Positions 43,261 to 54,957 of a stretch of DNA of 64,000 bases are shown one piece after another (position 1 is the first letter of the stretch; each line of letters begins with the position of its first letter). Location of the stretch: the NCBI RefSeq assembly GCF_021134715.1, contig NC_060027.1:1240001-1304000 (forward strand). Direction: 5' to 3'. This stretch comes from Daphnia pulex. Its lineage: Eukaryota > Arthropoda > Branchiopoda > Diplostraca > Daphniidae. The notes under the pieces are model-generated. The model was not told the origin of the DNA and ran no database searches. It was given only the letters and a program-made list of their open reading frames with translations. The position numbers and the translations under genes are program-made.

Positions 43261-44432
43261 TTTCCCGGCTGGTAAAATGTATTTTCGCTTTACGTTCTCC
43301 TATAAACACCAGTTAAACTTTAACAACCGATCTGATGTGAAATCTTTAGAGTCTAGCTTAGAGAGTTTTGGCTTGCTCTTCCTGAGATTTGGCAATGCGA
43401 TTTTTCGAAGGAATTGTGCTTGTCACATGTTTGGTGTGTATTCTAGTCCAGCATGCTAAATGATTGTAAGTAGTTAATAGGTCAGTCAACATACATTAAA
43501 TTTCAATCCATTTGTTCTTTCCTTTGGTTGGTTGGGATAATTGTAAGCTGTTTTTAGGGAATTGCGTAGTCTGTCTTCATGCTTTACCATTCCGTCACAT
43601 TTTTTCATTTTGTATAATGTTTGAAATAATTAACTTACTTTTCACTGTTTCCTCTAGATTCCTGACTGGAGATTTTTGTGGTGTTGTGGAAGTGTGGACT
43701 ACAGAAGCAGATTGCTGATTCAAATGTGTTCTTGCATTTCTTCTGTTGTGGTAAATGTTAGCCTTTTCTAGATCATTACTTAGTCTGTTTTCAATTCTTT
43801 TAATTTTTTCCTAGCAAGCTTCTACATGTGCTGAACATTTTCATTTGACTTCGATTACTTTAGGTTATTCACCACATAGTTAAACTTTACTCATGTCTTG
43901 GTGTAATTTTACATGTTAGATACTATCTGTTCATCTAAGTAATAAGAAATTTGTCAAATAGGTTTCACAGCCAGGTGAAGTCTGAGCTTCTTCAATGCTG
44001 TCTATTGTGCTCATGGTTTTGTTGCAGCCAGCTGATGATTGGTGTTATGAGCTGCTGCATGCAGTCCATCGTGCTGGTGTGGTGAGCTGCTTCTATCCAG
44101 TCTGTGGTGCTGGTGTTATCCTTAATTGTTGGCTCTAGATTACTTACACGATTTTGGATTGTGGTGTTTGTGGTAGTATAAATAGTGCTGTACTGCTGTT
44201 CATAAATAGTAAAAGTTATTGCAAACTGATATCATGGTTTACAAATTCTTATCTATGTAATGGTGTTTGGTTTTACGCTGAAGATTGCTTAGTGAAATAA
44301 CGAAAAATAAATAACATGAAGATTAATTTTGTAAGGAATTTTTATATTGTCCCACCTCCACCCACAATTCCTCCACTTTTTACAAACATAACATGACATA
44401 ATTACGTACACATTTACACACACATACACTTA
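43261..44432. other. No gene seen
   Basis: AT-rich; a loosely repeated unit with gagctgct and gtgctggtgttat words lies at 44030-44125. Short open frames at 43277-43718 have no supporting evidence. Confidence 0.4.
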
Positions 44433-44438
44433 AGTTAA

Positions 44439-44764
44439 CCCGTTGGCTGCCACGCCATACAACCCGTAGGTTGTTTTCTACTCTCTACGCGCCACGTCTG
44501 AAGGATCCATGGCCAAGGTGGGACTTGCCATTGCTGACAAGTCCGGGCTGACACGGTGACAGGAGAAGATGGAATGCACAACCTCTAGAATCCATCACCG
44601 TATCGACAAGGGGGAAGTCCCTATGGTGCATTGCCTAACAGGCGCCTTGCGGCGAATTTTGGGCTGGTGCGACTGTCCGACCCCGCGGCATGTAAACCAC
44701 GAGACCGAACAGCGCGGCCCGTGCTAAGGAGCTAGGGGAGAACAAAGGCGTGGCAGCCAACGGG
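44439..44764. mobile_element. Non-autonomous piggyBac-type element (MITE)
   Basis: A 326-bp element bounded by TTAA on both sides (44435-44438 and 44765-44768), the piggyBac target duplication. The 18-bp terminal repeats are perfect: CCCGTTGGCTGCCACGCC at 44439-44456 and its reverse complement at 44747-44764. Terminal CCC-GTTGGCTGCCA-like ends are typical of piggyBac relatives. The interior is GC-rich compared with its surroundings and has no transposase frame, so it depended on a transposase made elsewhere. Perfect ends suggest recent movement. Confidence 0.85.
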
Positions 44765-44798
44765 TTAACTAACACATAACGAAACAATACCAACAATA

Positions 44799-44868
44799 CG
44801 ATGATCCGCGTTGATGACGAATCTTGGTGCCGGTCGCGATGATCCACGTTGATGACGAGTCTCGGAAT
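44799..44868. repeat. Two-unit direct repeat beside the MITE
   Basis: gatgatccgcgttgatgacg at 44799 is repeated with one change at 44838; unit about 39 nt. Confidence 0.7.
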
Positions 44869-45067
44869 TCCATCTTCTTGACATCTCATCTGCATTACCA
44901 GAATAAAGACAACAAAATTCTTAGTGACATGCCAAAAAAAGTTACGTAATAGTCACATAGTACATTTAGGTTTAGGTACATTGGTCTGTTTTTTTTTTGC
45001 TAAAAACTTTAAAAGCCCGATTTAAATTGCTTAAAATCTACCTTACAATATTGAGAACTGTACAAAT

Positions 45068-45452
45068 AACAAAGCTCACTTGCTAGTAAAAAAAATAATC
45101 CGGAAGTATACCGGAAGTAACCACAGCGCCTTAACCTTTGAGCTGTCGTCAAATTAAACCACATATTCGTGATCTCCATGAAATTTGGGGTCGATTAGGA
45201 GTGATTTAAACGAAATCCAAAATTTGGCCAAAATCGAGAATTTTCCTGAACTATAGTTCAGGAAAATTTTCGAAACCGGAAGTACGCGTACGTAAAAATA
45301 AAAACATGAGCTTTACCACAAATTTAAAGAGGATCACGAATTTGTGGTTTGTTTGTGCGTCGAATGAATAATTACTGAACTACGGACTGAAATGAGAAAA
45401 CCGGAAGTAGAAAAAAAGCAAAAATCGATAATTTAACAAGTGAGCTTTGTTG
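45068..45452. mobile_element. Foldback element / MITE of unknown class
   Basis: A 385-bp element with 15-bp perfect terminal inverted repeats, AACAAAGCTCACTTG (45068-45082) and its complement (45438-45452). Internally it is a long imperfect palindrome (aaaccacatattcgtgatc near 45158 against gatcacgaatttgtggttt near 45332) with a near-central 30-bp perfect palindrome at 45239-45268. It contains several CCGGAAGTA-type words. No coding frame. Confidence 0.65.
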
Positions 45453-47965
45453 GCAGAATAGATATCGTCAGTTACCACTAAAAATTTCCACACAATAACT
45501 GCCGATAAATGTTTAAAGAGATGTGCAAAGTAACTAAAACTGACTGTTTTGACAGCTGAGCATTATCGAAAAGCCATCTAGCGTTAGAAAAAAGAAACGT
45601 CTAATAATACTTTGCGCGCAAGAAGGCCCTGATTTTGGAATTACTACATAGACATAGAGTTTAACGCAAGTAGATCGCTAGTAGATAATCTAAGAAAATA
45701 AGTCAATTGTCGGGTACCTGGGCATAATTCGGTGGAGAGTGACAGGCGGACTGAAGCGACTGGTCTAACTCGGTAGTGAAGTACGATAAATTGTTTAGCA
45801 GCATAATAAGCAAAGAAGCTAGATGAGTGTGGGTAGCGAAGATAATGATGGAGCAGAGATTTGGTAGAAGTCACTCTTCTGTAATGGACAAAGGCCAGCA
45901 TCAAGGATCTCTGTGCCAGGACCACACAATTCCAACAAAGAAACTGCGTTGTAGATTGACATCGGCGGCTGACTCGCGAAATCCAATGGATCCAATGGCA
46001 TACGACACAACCTATGAATTCCTAAAGCAAAGAACAGATAAAGGTTTTAACATTGCAGTGACTACAGTGAGGCCCATAAATACCCACGACCAAGGTGGAA
46101 TCCAAAGTTAATTACATGATAAATCAAGAACATAGAAGCACACCTTTATCTCAATCTGTTGTATGCTTTTTTCTGTTGTAGGCTCGTTTCTTGTAGCTAT
46201 GAAGTGGGAGATGCCGAAAAAATGGCAGCAATACAATTTCATGACGCAACAACCCCACCAAGTGTTTAAAGGTGTAAGGCAAGAAGAAACCTGTTAAACA
46301 AATGGGTGTGAATTTTGACATTATTTTATTGCATTGATGGATGATGAGGTAGTAAATTCGGAAGGTTATGCTTACCTGTAACCGTATATGCAATGCCACA
46401 ACTTTTGGGCATAACAGCTTGCAGTTATGTCTAAGATGTGAGAGGATGATGCAGATGAAGCTGAGCGTGTGAGTCACAGAAGGGTTGAGCAATTGGTTTT
46501 TTTAAATGGAGTCCAAATTTAATCTTCGTAGTCTATGACTAGACGGCAGGTACATTTTCTAGAATTCCAAGTACAATACACAATTAGTCAATTGGTCAAG
46601 TACACAGTGAGTGATAGAAAATTTTCTACTATGTAGTTAGAATAATAACAATAAGCTTACATGTAAATAATTGGTTGATTTTGGGCAGTAAAACATGAAA
46701 ATTCGAAAACAGAAGATGACAAAAATCTTCACACATTTCGCCATTTTAAAAACAATACACACCATCTAGCGGCAGACTGGACAATCGTCTAAATTGTTAA
46801 AAACAACCGCTAGATGATGCCAGTGCTTCATGCAGACGAGACGATTGTCCCAAGCTCCCAAGGAAGGATCTGACGCCTGGAGTGACAGCTGAAATGTGAA
46901 ATGTGGAAAATCGAAAGAATTCGAAAAGTGAAATCAATATTCAGCATAAGTTACCATGTTTGAAACTGAAAAACTAACTTGACTTGGTAGTATGTTAACA
47001 AAATGTTTTCATGCATATTTACCAGTTCATCATTATTCATTTGCCTCGTAATGACGACCATTGTTGAAGCTGGCCAGGAATTCTAAGCTGTCATCAATCC
47101 TGCAGCTGTAGTGTGCCTATACTAAAAATGGAATAAAAATGGTAATATCACAGCTATCTTACAAATTTTCTGTTCTTGTCTTTCAGGTAAACGTTTTGTA
47201 AATGGTTAATCTCAAGTCCAAGAACTTTGAGTCGTCATTTCACTCAATTGACTTTCTGTTTTCCGATTTTAATATTGGTGAGCTGCAGTTTGAACACTCA
47301 ATAACATTTTCTACATCTACAATTCATTGTGTTTGTCTCGAGGATTTTGTTTGATTTTTCTAGGTGATAAATTGCAAGTACTTACCTGAGCAGTTGAGCT
47401 CTACTTTTCTGTGGTTCCTTTCAATGATTCATTTGAGGTATTGCTTGCTGTCAATGAATCTTATTTTTAAATTGACATTTAAATAATCTGTGTAGTTTAA
47501 TCCCTCGCGGCCTCACCGCTGTTCCAGACCTTATGTACTAGTGGAATATGCAGAAAGATGTTGAACTTATTCCAGGTATCTTCTCAAAATCTTTTTTTTA
47601 CTGTTTTCTTAGTTAATCATTTTATTAAATTTCAGGTTAACCCTTTGCCCTTGTGCTACAATTTGAAGATTTTGACGGTAACAGAAGAGCTTGCTTTCGA
47701 TCAATATCAATAAATTAGGTAGATGTAGATAACTTACAAGTACATATCTGGGCTCCCTTCTTTTCTGTGGCTCCGTTTCCCTAACTTACCACTAACCAAC
47801 GCCCACCGGTGGTCACTTACCCTCTGTGATAACTAGGAGGATGTGAAGGGCTCTGGTCGAACGGGGACTTGGAAGGCGCATGACCTGAGGAAAACTTTTG
47901 AAGGGTCATGAGTCTAACCCTAGTAAAACTTGCTTCGAACTCTTCTTCCTTGTCCAGATAATCTC
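45453..47965. other. Gene desert, no gene seen
   Basis: No supported coding or RNA gene. CTCF-like cores occur near 45573, 46763 and 46805. A segment at 46125-46230 (gaacatagaagcacacc... gtagct..aagt.ggagatgc) is a diverged copy of 50140-50235. Confidence 0.4.
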
Positions 47966-48007
47966 CCTAGGCATAGTCGATCAAGGCAGAGCTTCCTCTG
48001 TCTTGAT
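47966..48007 (+). ncRNA. Candidate structured RNA: 19-bp hairpin
   Basis: On the plus strand, arms 47966-47984 (atagtcgatcaaggcagag) and 47989-48007 form 19 consecutive pairs around the loop CTTC; three are G-U and would be mismatches on the minus strand, so structure is favoured as plus-strand RNA. It sits at the end of a GC-richer stretch (47760-48010) inside AT-rich DNA, with another pairing, atgacc/ggtcat, upstream. I could not match it to a known snRNA, SRP or RNase P/MRP RNA. Confidence 0.3.
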
Positions 48008-51000
48008 TGACTGTATGTGGCAATTAAAGTAATGAATGAGAAAAACGTGGAAATCTGCGTCAGGTAGTTTAAAAGAATTATATAATTTTGTCATATATGA
48101 TGTTGATATGTATGTTAATATCTTGCACGAAACAAAAAGATTTGTTTTGCACAGTATTATTATTTAAGCAATATAACAGTATGTTAAAAATATTTAGTAA
48201 TAACAGTTATGATGTAATAAAAATTTATAGATATGTATAGTTTCAATTAATTATGAATGTGGTGTAAGGATATTTTTATGGATGAGGAATTTTTCATTTT
48301 TGGACAGTTAATGGTTTAAAACTATGGTTTAAAACTGATATTCTACTTACCTTCTTTGATAAAACACAAAATTTTTATTTTATTTATCACATCTCCCACC
48401 CAACTTCCCCCTCGTTGCTTCCTCAATCGCGAAGCAATTTTTATTATTTGCTCGACATAAACACTCTCATATTTCTATTCCTTCTTATCATTAAAACGGT
48501 AAACTGCAGACACAATGACAGTTGATAAAATACTGGTTGCAACTTCCGTAACACAACACCAGCACCAAGGAACAGCCACAGGTTAACTTCGATGCAAAAA
48601 AAATCTTTCGCCAGCTTAGGCTGCAACAACAGGCCACATCGGATAGCAATTACGGGAAGATAAACCTATAACCAAAAATAAATGGAATTAATAATAATGC
48701 AACACATCGTTAACATTGCAATTAAGATGACAAATTCTCTAAATTCAATGTAAAAGCAACTTACTTCTAAATAGCAATTATTGAAGAACAACTGGAACTT
48801 CTTCTTTGTTGTTGATGCCCTTGCTGAAATAAACTACAGAAACAAATCATTTTCATTATGTTTAGGGCAAGAACAAAATAACACACTTTTACTTTTACCT
48901 GTCATTGGAAGTTTGTTGTGTGCTTCCTATTGAGAGGCGGGAACTGCAGGGATTGGCACCCTAGAATTTCAATAATTTTATTATTGCTTCAGATACACTA
49001 ATAATTGGGAGAACTGGCTGGTATGGTGGGTGGCAGAAATCATGTTGTTAGTGATGCCATCGCCAGTGAAACTGATGGTTGACTTGAGGATTAGAACCTG
49101 GATAAAGTTGGAATTTAAAATTTAATTGGGAAGTGGTTTCACAAAAATTTTGTGAAGAGGTCAGTACTGCACATCAATTCGAACCCAATTACTTTCAACC
49201 TATGCTTCATTTGGTAACAAAAATTAAATAGGATTAGAAACTGGTTGCCTTTCAATGTCTGTCAGACCACCTCTGGCATATACCAAAGTTTGTTGAAATT
49301 TGTTTAAGAGTGATTGTGGTGCAACATTATGGCTGCTTGCTTTGCCTTTCTCTATCTTGGGAATAAAAGTTCAGACGTTAGATTTCGTAAATAGTGTCAA
49401 ACGTTTGAACTGATTTTGATTGGCAAGGGAAACAATAATGAAAAAATATTAATTGAGTTGCCAATTGTAGAGCAGGAATAACTTCATTGTGGTGGTGATG
49501 TGAAGTGGCAGTTCCTCATTGCCTTCCTCCTTTCAGCATGGCAAAAACAGAAATAGAAAATGCATTCTACAAACCGGCAGAAGGCGAGAAACCATACTCC
49601 GGTAATGTTGTCACTTGCTGTCACTTCTCGTGATAAATGCCAGCAGACATCTTGAAAGGAACGCGCAACATTGCCATTTGTAGTAATGAAATTAGAAACG
49701 TCGACTCTGCAAAGAGCAAGCAAAGAGGCAAAGCGAAGTGCGAACAAAATAAAAGAAATGTAATGTTTAGCTTAACGACTAATTTATAAACTATTTTAAA
49801 AAATTGTGTTAGAAACTTGAACGAAGAAAATGCCGTAGCCGATCCAAGATCGACCTGACATGGAATGTCTATGATTAACAAACACGCCACTTTAGCTTTA
49901 GCACACCTTCTTACCTTTATTTAATATTTATGCGCTCCTGTAGACTGTCTTTTTATGCTGTATTCCTGCGGTCTTTCTGCTGTATACATTATGAATAAAG
50001 AATCACAACCAAGAATCAGGATCTGGTTAACTTAAACTTACGTTGTTATTAGTTGGTGCCGATAAATAATGAAGATAAATAAAAAGCTATTGAAGCAAGC
50101 CGTAGCTTTTCTCCTGAAAATACAAATTTAATTAGATGTCCAAGCAAGAACATAGAAGCACACCCTTACCTCAAATCTTGTGCAGGTGTCCTACTGCTCA
50201 TTTCTCGTAGCTGTTAAGTAGGAGATGCAGTCAGAATAACTTACATTTAATTGTGCCGAACAGCACAGATGAGTATCCAAAAGTTGCTGCTGTAGCCCCT
50301 CACCAGTTAATTCCCTGAAAATAAATTAGTCACTTTTCAAATTAGTAATATTAATCATGGTTTAACTTGGTAACTGGGAAATTTGCCTCAAACAATCATC
50401 TCTGTTTCCTGAATTCGGGAAATGCACTATGAAAAGTGGTATTTGGGATTACATTGAAAAACGTGAAAAAAACGTTTGAAATTAAGAACTTGATTAAGTT
50501 TTGATTTTCAACTATTTGACGACCCTCGAATAATGTCTATGTGACCGCTAAATATTTTTGTACTTTCGCTATAAAACAAATCGCATACATGAGAGACCTT
50601 TAGCTTGAAGCACTGTCATTTCCAGATTAAATGGGAATTTCTGTTACAAAACAAAAGCTGGGAAAATTCCATTTTTAATTAGAGGTAGTGATTGCATCAG
50701 TGACAACATGGTATAGCCTACTACTTCATACACTCAGCAATATAATAAATTGAATGCCACTGTTTTTACACAATTTGCTTCATCATTAGATCCTTTCCCA
50801 TGGAGTCTGTCTATTTCCGCGTTCAACATCCTACATGACAGTCGTGATTTCGACCAATCTATACAGCTTATTGAATTGTAAATAAGAGTGGCTTCAGGCG
50901 GAACGTCACGATTTACCACGGCTGGCTTTCACACAACAGATATTAAAACTCATAGAGCAAGGGCATTGCAGCCCTATTGTTTTAAACAAAAATTCGGACC

Positions 51001-51974
51001 GTTTCAAATGTTTCAAATAAGAGCGTGTCAAATTGGCAAAAGAAGACAGCACAGATTCGTCTAGCCTTCAACTAAAACAAATGAATTTGTTGCTTCCATT
51101 TTATTACGTCTAATCATCATTTGTTTGTGTCAATAATAGAAATGCGAAAGAGTCAATTTTGCAATTCAAAACTGTTTCCCTCCAGGTGCACAACGACTGA
51201 CCCATTTTTGAATCAATTTGCTTCCTCACTCCTTTCTGTTCGACGTCTATTTCGGTGCGACCTTTTAAAGTCCGAAACGATTTTCATTGCTCGTATTTTT
51301 TTCCAAGAACGTTCGACGAAATTTAAGAAATGCACTCTCTTGTGTTGTGGGAGTTTCCCAAAAGGTTTTCACGAAAGCAGCAAAATGTGTAGAGGCTCTT
51401 TACACCTACAGAAATAACAATAGGAAGGTTACCGGAATCCAACTTCCTTTCACTTCCTGTCTGCGTCGCACCTTGCCAGGTTTTTATTTTTATGACGACG
51501 AAATCAAAAATGTTGCACAATTTTCACGTGTCCGCCCTGAGAATTTCTTTGATTTTGGTGTATATACAGTCCCAATCAATAATGTGGTTCTATAGTCGCC
51601 GATGGGCTCAAGTGAAATCATCCGCATGTAGAGAGAAGGCCAAAAAATGACACGCCCATAGATGGTCATCATTACAACGTTCCTCGGGATTCACGCATAC
51701 ATTTAAATTGGCTGAAAAAGACTGGAATTACAAGAAATCTTTCGCGTGTATACCCTCGTTCAAGGAAAGACTCATTAATCGGAAACTGACGACGTATAAA
51801 TCGAGACATCTTTGGTAATGTCGGTATTATCCATTTGCATCACTGTATGCAACCTGGAGGGGAGTCGTGTTTTTTTTTGTGCCGAGCGGCCCATTGTAAT
51901 TATCTGCTGTACTCTGCGATACCAAAAGTGGAAAAAAATTGGAGGGAAAAAAAAAAACACCGAACGGCATCATA
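48008..51974. other. Gene desert, no gene seen
   Basis: About 4 kb with short random frames only (for example 49484-49890 minus, 51121-51595 plus). Contains the second copy of the 46.1-kb repeat segment at 50140-50235. Confidence 0.4.
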
Positions 51975-51983
51975 ACCTTGTAA
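51975..51983 (+). promoter_or_regulatory. Shared nonamer ACCTTGTAA, S-x-E gene 1
   Basis: Located 135 nt upstream of the end of the leader (ATG at 52118); TATAAA follows at 52052-52057. The same nonamer is found 135-144 nt before the ATG of all four genes of the cluster. Its complement TTACAAGGT resembles an extended nuclear-receptor half site. Confidence 0.55.
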
Positions 51984-52117
51984 CGTGCGTAGGGCCCACC
52001 AAGGTTGTTTTTTTTTGCCCCCCTAACGTTTTTGCCGTTTCATGGTAGGTGTATAAAGCCAACGTTCCCGGAACACACGGATTTATTTCCCCTGTGATAC
52101 TTGACACAACTAGTTCG

Positions 52118-54957
52118 ATGACGACCAACGCGCGCCGTCAACTTTGCCTAGTGGTATTAACATCATTTAGATTTGATCACTATTTCTCAACTCTAATCGT
52201 GACGGTAGTTAATTTATGTTTAACCGTATTTCATTTGATATTTTTTAGCTGGTAGGAGCACTAGTGATTATTACAAGAAAGATCGATGCCTCACCCATTC
52301 ACAGTGATGAGACCCGAGGAGTTGATTCAATGGAAAGTCACGAATTCCTTCCGGATGTGTCACCGGGACGAGAGAAACCAAACGTTTTTATTAACACCCA
52401 ACAATTTCAAGCAGGTGGGCAATTAATGTCCAGATATTCTGACGAACACCACGACTTCTCCATTGAACAAGTCCGCGCTATTTTGGCCTCTGCTGGGCAA
52501 TTGGCTCCAACTCAGACCAACAACGGACCGGCCGGTCAAATGACTGGACTCCAAACCCCAAATATGCGCAATCCGGTTTTGATTCATTCAGACGAACACG
52601 ACTTTTCCGATGAAGTATCGCTTCTTGGCATTTTACCAAACACCCAGCAGCAGAGTTCCAGCACAACCCCAATGGCCAGCAGCACCACCGGTACCGCTGC
52701 TGCCGGCCAAGAACCCAACCGTGGACAGCGAATTTTCAACAAGCAGCCGGATGAACGTTACATTGTGTCCGCCAGACCGGGTAAACAGGCGATTATCCGG
52801 ACTGGATCGATCCCCGGCAGTCCTATCCAAACTACATCCATCCACAAGGCCACGTATGGACATTCTGACGAGCACGACGATTACTCGGACGAAGTCAGAT
52901 CCATTTTGGCCCCACCCACTGCTCAGAATAACGTTCCGGCGAATAATAATGGCGGCCGCATAACGGCTAATATCCCTGGATCCGTTTACAGGCTGCGCTC
53001 TAACAGACCCGCCAGTCTACCATGGAGAGAAGGTGAGGATGACGTTCAAGTTCAAATTGATCCAGTAACCAAGCAGGTGGTGAACATCAGGACCGAATTG
53101 AGGGACTCTCTCGAGCACGATGTTGACTTTTCTGACGACATTACCTCCCGTATCGTTGTTTCGCCCACGCTAGTAGTTTCATCAGTAAACACTAACGGCA
53201 ATGTCCAGCCGACACCTTTGAACGGCCGTCTTCTATCAGCACTGCATTCCGACGAGCTGTACGACGACTCTTACGAAGTTAAAGTCAATCTCAACCGACC
53301 GAACGGACAGAATCTGACAGGACCAGTCCATTTTATTTCACGACATTCGGACGAGCACGACGACTCGCTGGAAATGGTCAGAGGCATTCCAAGTGCTGGC
53401 CAGGTTCGCCCGGTTCTACCCGTCCAAACGGCCGTCAACGGAGAGCGTTTCATCGTCGGCAAACATTCCGACGAAGTTGACGATTTTTCTTTGGAGGATT
53501 ATCACGACGCCGTCAGATCCGGACGAACCCAATTACCAATTGCGTCAGCCGGCCTTCCAACGGTAACAACTGGAGTTGAACACCTTTTGAGACATCCCGA
53601 CGAGCACGACAGTTCGATTGAACTCATTCGCTCCCTAGGAAATCTTCCCGGTATTGCACAAAGTCCAATGGTACAGCAACAGGGTGTTCAAGGTGTCCAA
53701 CTCATTCAAAAACATTCGAGCGAACTCGATGACACCTCAGTCGAAGTTATCCTGGTACGAAATCAAACCGGATCGGGGCACCATCTCATTTCCCAGAATT
53801 CTGACGAACACGACATCTCGCTGGAAGTTGTCAGACCAGTTCTCAACCCTCAAACTGGACAAAATCCGGCAGCAGTAGTAACACCAGTCCAAGGACTTCA
53901 GGTGATTTCACGTCATTCGCACGAGGATGACGACATTTCCTTGGAAGTTCAACTGATTCGAAATGAGACAGCACCGGGCCATGTTACTCGAGTGTTGAAA
54001 CATTCTGACGAGCGTCACGACACCTCGCTAGAAGTTACCGGAGCCATTCTCAACCTTCAGAATGGACAAGTAGCGGCGGAAGTTCGTCCTGTCCAATCCC
54101 AAATTATTCCCGGCGAACATTTGCTCAGACACTCTGACGAAGTGGACGACATTTCTTTTGAACTCCATCACGTCACTTCCGGAATTATTCCGCCTCCAAT
54201 TACTGTCGGCGGAATCGTTCCAGCGGTTCCCGCAGCAACCGGCGTTGAACATCGTTTAATACACTCGTCTGACGAGCGTGATATTTCTCTAGAAGACGCG
54301 ATTGTCAGAGCCCCGGGCGTCCCAATTGCGTCACAGGTTGGTATGATACAGTTGGCACCAGCACAACAACAAGGATTGCAACAGTTGAGGGATTCGGATG
54401 AGCACGACAATTCGAAAGAAAGATTAGGACAACTTCTACTAAGCGGAAATCTCAATGGATCGGTTACTTTTCCTCGGGATTCCGTAGAACGCGACGACCT
54501 GTCTTTGGAAGTTGACGTAAATTTACTTCCGGAGATTCAGCGCCTATTTAGAAATGTCAAAATCGACGGAGCGCCTTTGCCGGAAGTTCAGAGCCCCCCA
54601 GCAGCCGCAGCAGTGACAGTAGCCCCAGTAACAGGAGCACCAGTGGCAGCAGTGAATAACCGAGGAAATCAAGCGGTTCAACGCATGTCCCGCCTGCTCA
54701 AACAGAACGTCACGTTGGAGTTGCGAGAGATTTTAGCGAATCCAGTGTTCCAGCAAAAGATTCAAGAACTCGACAGGCGTTTGAAATCGGCGCCAGATTC
54801 CAGGGGCAAGCGTCTCATAGAGAAATACGCCGAAGCTCTGGCTTTGTCGTCGTCGTCGCCATCATCTCATTTCAACTCCGCCGCAACGTCACCAACCATC
54901 AACTCTTGTTTGTACCTCTCGCTTTTAATCACTTATTGGGTTTCGCTTTGGCTCTGA
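52118..54957 (+). CDS. S-x-E repeat secreted protein 1 (largest), GPI-type C-terminus
   Basis: Exon 1 (52118-52153) ends CTAGTG before GTATTA; exon 2 (52249-54957) follows TTTTTTAG. Together 914 residues. The exon junction lies in the signal peptide (LCLVLVGALVII), at the same place as in the three paralogs. The body has about seventeen copies of an acidic unit, consensus R-H-S-D-E-H-D-D-x-S-x-E-V, separated by 25-40 residue linkers rich in G, Q, N, P and V. Many units fit S-x-E twice, the target of Fam20C-type secretory kinases. A conserved end follows: SLEVDVNLLPEIQRLF, then NPVFQQKIQELDRRLKSAP, the R-G-K-R site (864-867, furin type), LIEKYAEALAL, a Ser/Pro/Asn spacer and a hydrophobic end (CLYLSLLITYWVSLWL) that fits a GPI signal. 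No cysteine-based domain. I do not recognise the family; acidic, calcium- or metal-binding, surface-anchored and releasable is inference. Confidence 0.85.

Noticed and set aside
45819-46111. Overlapping 63-94 codon frames in the gene desert
   Set aside because: No domain, signal or splice support; frames overlap on opposite strands.
51121-51595. Two 98-102 codon plus frames upstream of the S-x-E cluster
   Set aside because: No ATG context, signal peptide or likeness to the cluster proteins.
53654-53878. Possible neuropeptide precursor reading of the S-x-E repeats
   Set aside because: Repeats are not regularly flanked by dibasic sites or amidation glycines; only one conserved R-x-K-R site is present, near the C-terminus.
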